Source: Physcia stellaris (Eukaryota > Ascomycota > Lecanoromycetes > Caliciales > Physciaceae). Taken from it: a DNA stretch of 64,000 bases. The stretch lies in NCBI GenBank assembly GCA_018902385.1, contig JABSSW010000018.1, positions 682,001 to 746,000 on the forward strand, written 5' to 3'. A program made the position numbers and the translations under genes. A model generated the notes under the pieces. It ran no database searches and was not told the origin of the DNA. It worked only from the letters and a program-made list of their open reading frames with translations. Below, piece after piece: positions 58,234 through 64,000 of this stretch. Numbering within the stretch: position 1 is the first letter of the stretch; every line of letters begins with the position of its first letter.

Positions 58234-59250
58234 GCACGAATAAATTTAATAATAAAAATATTAAACATTAATACATGCACAAATAAATAAATATTCATGC
58301 ACGAATAAAATTATATTCATGCACGAATAAAATTATATTCATGCACGAATAAATAAATATTCATGCACGAATAAATTTAACGATAAATATAATAAACATT
58401 ATTACATGCACGAATAAATAAATATTCATGCATGAATAAATTTATATTCATGCACGAATAAATTTAATATTAAATATAATAAACATTAATACATGCACGA
58501 ATAAATTTATATTCATGCACGAATAAATAAATATTCATGCATGAATAAATTTATATTCATGCACGAATAAATTTAATATTAAATATAATAAACATTAATA
58601 CATGCACGAATAAATTTATATTTATGCACGAATAAATTTATATTCATGCACGAATAAATTTATATTCATGCACGAATAAATTTAATATTAAATTTAATAA
58701 ACATTAATACATGCACGAATAAATTTATATTCATGCACGAATAAATAAATATTCATGCACGAATAAATTTAATAATTTTAACAATACAAATTAATTTTTA
58801 CACGAATCAATTTAATTCACGCACGAATAAATAAATATTCGTGCATGAATAAATAAATATTCGTGCATGAATAAATAAATATTCGTGCATGAATAAATAA
58901 ATATTCATGCACGAATAAATTTAATAATTTTAACAATACAAATTAATGTTTACACGAATCAATTTAATTCACGTATCAATAAATAAATATTCGTGCATGA
59001 ATAAATAAATATTCATGCATGAATAAATAAATATTCATGCACGAATAAATTTAATAATTTTAACAATACAAATTAACTTTTACACGAATCAATTTAATTC
59101 ACGCACGAATAAATAAATATTCGTGCATAAATAAATAAATATTCGTGCATGAATAAATAAATATTCGTGCATGAATAAATAAATATTCGTGCATGAATAA
59201 ATAAATATTCGTGCATGAATAAATAAATATTCATGCACGAATAAATTTAA
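58225..59250. repeat. Minisatellite of ~20-24 bp units in two orientations
   Basis: Dozens of copies of ATTCATGCACGAATAAAT, spaced by TTAT or AATA, run from about 58225. From about 58830 the reverse-oriented form ATTCGTGCATGAATAAATA dominates. The core ATTCATGCACGAAT is a near-palindrome. Longer blocks recur too, for example one including TTTAATAATTTTAACAATAC near 58760, 58920 and 59050, so a higher-order repeat is present. All core cytosines precede A or G. Confidence 0.88.
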
Positions 59251-60589
59251 TAAATTCAATAATAGAATTTTATTTTTTTTGCAATATATAAACAACGAAA
59301 TTTTCTTTGTAATTTTTTTTCAATCATTCACACTTTTTACATTTTCACACATTTACACACGAAACATACACACGATACACATATTCGCAACAAATATACA
59401 AAATATACACACGAAACACACATACGACATACATATTCAAATCACATATACAAAACACAAACACGAAACACACGTACGAAATATATATACGCAACATATA
59501 TTCAACACATATACACGTACAACGTTTACATGTATTACATACGCGAAATATAATAAAACATTTTTTATAAAAAAATGTTCAGTATATTCGTTTGACGCGA
59601 ATGATCGATCGAAAAAATTCTGATCAATTTTGCGTTCGTATTTTTTAAAATCGATAAATTCAATCAATATTTAATTCAAATTTTCAATCGAAACATATGT
59701 TAAGATCACATGAAATGTTTTTCAATTTTTGCAATTGTTGTTTTCGTTGCATCGTCAACAAGAACAACGTTTTTTTTTTGTATGTTGATTGAAATTTTGA
59801 AATTCGTTATGCGTTTTTCAACGTCGTTGAAATAACGCGTTTTGATCAAATGATTGTAAAATTATCACGTTTTTCATTTTTTTGATTTGTTAAATTCGTC
59901 ACATGTTTGTTTGTCAAGTTTTCATAACGTGTTCGTGTTTTGATATTGCATTTCATTTTTTTTCAATTTATATTTTCAATTCAAATTTTTCATTTGCAGT
60001 CAGAATGACTTTTTTCGATCGTTTTATTTTTTTGTTCAAGATCGTTTCAATCATGTTATCAATCGAATCAACAATCAAATTCGCGAACAACAATTCGTCG
60101 TGTGAATGAATTTTTATGAAATCATCATTTTGTTTTTTCATTTTGCAAATTCAACGAAAACAACGTTTAAACGATTTCTCAATGATGTTATCAATATTGT
60201 TAACAATGTGTCTTTCAAAAAACGCGATAGAAAAACAAAATATCGAAAAAACGTCACGTTTGCATCACAATCACTCAAAGTTTTTTACAATTTTATTTTT
60301 TTTGAATTTGTTGTTGTACGTTTTCGTCAAGAAATTCGACGATTTGCGCGTTTCGCGAATCGTGTTTTTCGTTTTTTCAATTTTTGTTTCAAAAAAAAAA
60401 CGATGATCACGATTTCGACGATTTTTTTCATACATGAATAGCGAGTTCGGATTAGAGTTACGAGACGAGCAGACGAGAAATTTAGAAATTTTCAATTCGA
60501 TTTGCTTGTTCTGAATCAATCAAATCGTTAATTTCAATCATTCGCTTTAATCGACGTCAAAATAAAGTCAATCAAATCGATTGTTTAAG
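59251..60589. other. AT-rich DNA without recognisable gene
   Basis: Cytosines are mostly in CpA and CpG. Open frames exist (for example 59279-59623 and 60106-60441) but consist of low-complexity Phe/Ile/Asn/Lys/Thr sequence with no family features. Any element that once lay here is too decayed to name. Confidence 0.6.
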
Positions 60590-61430
60590 TCATTCGTTTG
60601 AACGACGTTTCATCAAAATTTGAAGTAACAAATGATAAACATGTGAAATCTGATATCTGTAACGCTCGATGAAAAAAATTCAATGTTGCAAAAATGAAAA
60701 TGATGTGACAAGTGAATGAATTGCTATTCAACTGCGAAAATTTCGTTTCATACAAATTCATGACAATTCGATTTTTCAATTTGCGTTCATTCAAAATTTT
60801 CAACTCAACAATCATGATATCATTTCATAATACATTTGCAATTGATACTTAATGATAACATGATATGTGTAGCGCTCGATGAGAAAAATTCAACTTCGCA
60901 AAAATGAAAATGATGTGACAATTGCGTAAAAAATGATTCAATTGCGAAACTTTGATTTCATACAAATTTTTGAACATTTAGCAGCAAAAATCGTGCGTTT
61001 GCTTTTAATTCAATTTACAGTTCAGCGATCATCATTCGAAAATGTAAACGCAAATAATCATCATCGAAAATTTGATGTTTGACGCTTTGAACGAACGCAA
61101 TTCAACGTCGTAAAAATCAAATTCGTGTGATCAATGTGTGAATAATCAATGCGATGTGAAATTTTGATTTCATACAAAATAACGATAGTCGATTTTTTCA
61201 ACTTGTTCGCGATCACATATCGCTCAACAATCATTTCAAATGAAATAATCAAATAATCGCTATCGAAATTCTTTTGTAGCATTCGAAAAGCGAAATTCAA
61301 CGTCGTCGACACGAAGTTGATTTAACGACTATGTGCAAAATCATTCAATTGCGAAAATTTCACATCATTCAAAATTATGAACGTTCAACAGCAAAGCTTG
61401 CGATCAATCAAATCACGTTTAAAAATCACT
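60590..61430 (+). repeat. ~210-bp tandem array, about four diverged units
   Basis: A unit beginning with a GCTCGATGA-like start, then AAAATTCAA, GCAAAAATGAAAATGATGTG, and a later TTTCATACAAATT, recurs at about 60661, 60871, 61081 and 61278 (spacings 210, 210, 197). Units have diverged strongly. It is distinct in sequence and period from the 183-bp satellite. Confidence 0.7.
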
Positions 61431-64000
61431 CGTTTTGACTCAATCATTTCGTTTTACTTTATCGAGCACTAACGCTGAATGTCTTAGATATTTCATTTTT
61501 AGAACATGTGTTTATTTCTGCAATGCACATCAAACGTTTATCACAGTCAAACGCGATTTTCAATCGTCAATTTACAACATCAATAATCGCATTTGCATTC
61601 ATCATTGTCGAGCATGATTTCGAAACAAAAAATCAAAAATGTAATTTATAAACAACATTTTTCGCTGATTACATTTATTCATTGTTTTCAATTCAAAGTT
61701 CGACAACGAGTTCGCATTATTATGAATTCGATTCGATCATCGCGCACGTTGACATTCATCGCGATCAAAACGCAATATTGCAATCAACATGCATTTCAAT
61801 TTAAAAATCGACGCGATCAAACATTTTTATCAATTGTTGATCATAATTTTTTTAAACATCAAGTCGTTCATATTGTTTTCATCAATCATGTCATTGATTT
61901 GCTTTTTATTTTTTCAAATATTTGTTTTTTTTTCTTTTCGATAGATATTTTGTTTGCGAACAACACGATCAATTTTTTGCTCATTTGTCATTTGTTCACA
62001 GTGAAATTTATTGCATTGTTGTGACAATGAATCGCTCAATCAAATATCATACTGCGAAAAAGAAAAAAACAGCGAGAAAAGTTGACATTCAAAAATATAA
62101 AACAAACAAGAAAGCGAGCATCGACATCAATGAATCAATGAACGAATTCAATACAAATACATCAATTTTTTTCATCAACACAACTTTTTCGAAAATCACA
62201 AAATTCACGTTTTTTGTCATTTTGTTGAAATTTATCAAAATCGACATCTTTATTCACGCGACGAATTTTCAAAAGATTGCTCTTTTTCATGTGAAACGAC
62301 GACATGAATCACATTTTTTGACGACGATTGTGTCATCATCATCGACGATATTTCAAAAATTCGAGTTTGCAACACGTTCAACATCACGACAATCTCGCTC
62401 TTCTCTTCAAACGTATGTAGAGAATTCAGAAATCGCTTCGCTTTCGATTCAGACTTTATCGTTGACGTTTTCTAAAAAATCTAAAGCGAGCAGACAATCT
62501 TTCATCATCATTGATAACAGACAGCATGATGTCGAGAGCAATTTCGTTTCAACAGATTTTTCTGATTCTCGAAATCGTATTAGCATTGCAAATAAAAGCA
62601 TTACAGCATTTTTTTGAAAGCGATGTCTTTTCATGTTTCAAATGTTAACACGTCGACAATTAATTTTTCAAAAACGTTTACAATGATCGATGCGTTTATT
62701 TTCGTCGAAATCGCGTTTTTATTCAACGTTGCGATTTCGCAGCGAATTTCTTTGTCATTTCGTCGTCAAAGTGCGTCGACGCAATTGATGATGTCGTTTT
62801 CTCGTGTCAAAAATCAATTTTTTTTATCGTTATCGTCATTTACAGCTCGTTCGCGATTCGAATCATCGACGATACAAAATTCATCGATACAATTTTCAAA
62901 ACAATCTGAACAATTTTCATTTTCGTTCATTTACATCGATTTCGATTTTTTCTTTTTTTTTCAAACTTTTTTCAGTTTCTCGAGCGAGTCGAGAAAAAAC
63001 GCAAAATCAAAGCATTTTGATCATTTCAACAATGACGTGCAAAAAGACAATAGCAATCATTTGTCAAATGACAATTTTATTGTCAATCAATCAACAGCAG
63101 ACATTTTGCATGAGATTTCGCGATTTTTTTGCGTTTGTGATGAGTTTATTCACGATCGTCGTGCAAATCAGAACGATCGTTAATGAAATCGTTCAAATAA
63201 CATCATTTCAGAAAAGAACATCATTTCAGAAAAGAAAAAAACAAATGCTTTCGCGATCATGATGAATTTTGCGCAATATTGACGTATGATGCAAAACAAT
63301 CGTTCAAAATCGTTTTTCAACATCGATGTTTTTTTACATTTTTCGACAATGTTACAACGCGACGACGCGCTTCGAAACTATAAAAACATAAATTGAAACA
63401 ATTTATTTAGCGATAAATTCTTTTTGTATCGTTTCGATATCGTCGTTTTCGAAACATTTTTCGAGCAAACACAAATCAATTTTCGTTGAAAATTGCGTCG
63501 ACGTTTCGATGTCGACGATTTCGTTGCTCATTTCAAAACGCTAAAAAATTTGAAAAACGATTTGAATTTGTCGTACGTTTCATTTTATTTTCAACGTGTG
63601 ATGAACGATTCAAAAATGTTCATCGACGAACACAAATCGCATGAAATCATGAATTTTCGTCTAAAAATCGATTTCAATGATCGAAATTGAAATTACAATA
63701 TTCACGTTTTCTTTTTTCACATGAAATTCTCGAAATCTCGTCATTTGAAAAATGCAATTCAAAAAATCTGAATAAATCAAATTGTACTATTTGCGATTCG
63801 CGCAAGCGTGTCGATCAATATTCGAACGCGACATTTTTTCAACTTTGAAATCGTCAAAGTTCAGACGCACAATAAAGAGAAAATTCACATGTACAGTGCT
63901 GATCATTTCATGAACAATTTTCGATTCATTTTCGTCGACAATCTTGTCGTTTTTTGAATTTAAGTTGTCATTTTGATCAACGAATTTGCGAAATTCAAAG
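61431..64000. other. AT-rich DNA, partly less mutated (about 62000-63200)
   Basis: Two longish plus-strand frames (61922-62617 and 62614-63183) lie where CpT and ApG are still fairly common but CpC and GpG are absent. Their translations are Ser/Thr/Lys-rich (MNRSIKYHTAKKKKTARK near 62027; DVQKDNSNHLSNDNFIVNQS near 63030) with no recognised motif. They may be a decayed repeat element, but no family, ends or repeats can be named. The window ends inside this block. Confidence 0.5.

Noticed and set aside
59251-64000. Possible old retroelement in the AT-rich block
   Set aside because: No long terminal repeats, primer-binding site or recognisable protein motifs could be read; naming a family would be guesswork.
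1-64000. tRNA, rRNA, CRISPR and operon features
   Set aside because: A visual scan for tRNA T-loop and anticodon patterns found none, and the fungal context excludes CRISPR arrays and bacterial operons; short RNAs could still be missed.

Overview
The window is nuclear DNA of a filamentous ascomycete (Pezizomycotina). The evidence is short introns (47-115 nt, GT..AG, with CTRAC-like branch sites), fungal-specific families (Pth11/SAT4-type rhodopsin-domain receptor, CAP59/GT69 mannosyltransferase, highly reducing polyketide synthase, SRPK-like kinase) and many secreted orphan proteins. The class cannot be fixed from sequence alone. The genome has two compartments: balanced-GC, gene-bearing DNA (1-8231, 10369-56668) and very AT-rich, almost gene-free DNA (8234-10366 and about 56850-64000).

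Layout: 1-3600 holds three adjacent genes with nucleotide-handling folds (nucleotidyltransferase-like, tandem P-loop kinase, Nudix). 4595-7420 holds a RING protein and an SRPK-like kinase. 8232-10368 is an AT-rich island bounded by 36-38 bp terminal inverted repeats. 11116-25387 holds a GPI-type protein, an ankyrin relic, a DUF1275 membrane protein, an isocitrate-lyase/PEP-mutase-family enzyme with a duplicated N-terminal extension, a seven-exon secreted protein and a rhodopsin-domain receptor. 26309-38804 is rich in secreted proteins: three apparently related orphans, a small Cys-bearing protein, a CotH-type kinase of bacterial appearance and a dead aspartic protease. 39354-51332 holds a calpain, a SANT-like Gln/Pro-rich protein, a membrane-anchored surface protein, a dead GT61 glycosyltransferase and a GT69 mannosyltransferase. 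51806-56668 is the AT-to-ACP part of a reducing polyketide synthase, cut off where the AT-rich block begins. 56757-64000 is AT-rich DNA with a palindrome cluster, a ~183-bp satellite, a minisatellite and a ~210-bp tandem array.

The most notable signal is the mutational pattern of the AT-rich DNA. Cytosines survive almost only before A or G, and CpC, CpT, ApG and GpG are nearly absent, while CpA and CpG are common and TpA is not enriched. That differs from classical repeat-induced point mutation (CpA to TpA). Adjacent satellite copies at 56836-57760 show the process in steps: where copies align cleanly, the changes are C to T before a pyrimidine, or the complement. A second pattern concerns gene integrity: five apparent frameshifts in otherwise conserved genes each disappear if one base is added to a homopolymer run, so some apparent breaks may be sequencing error.
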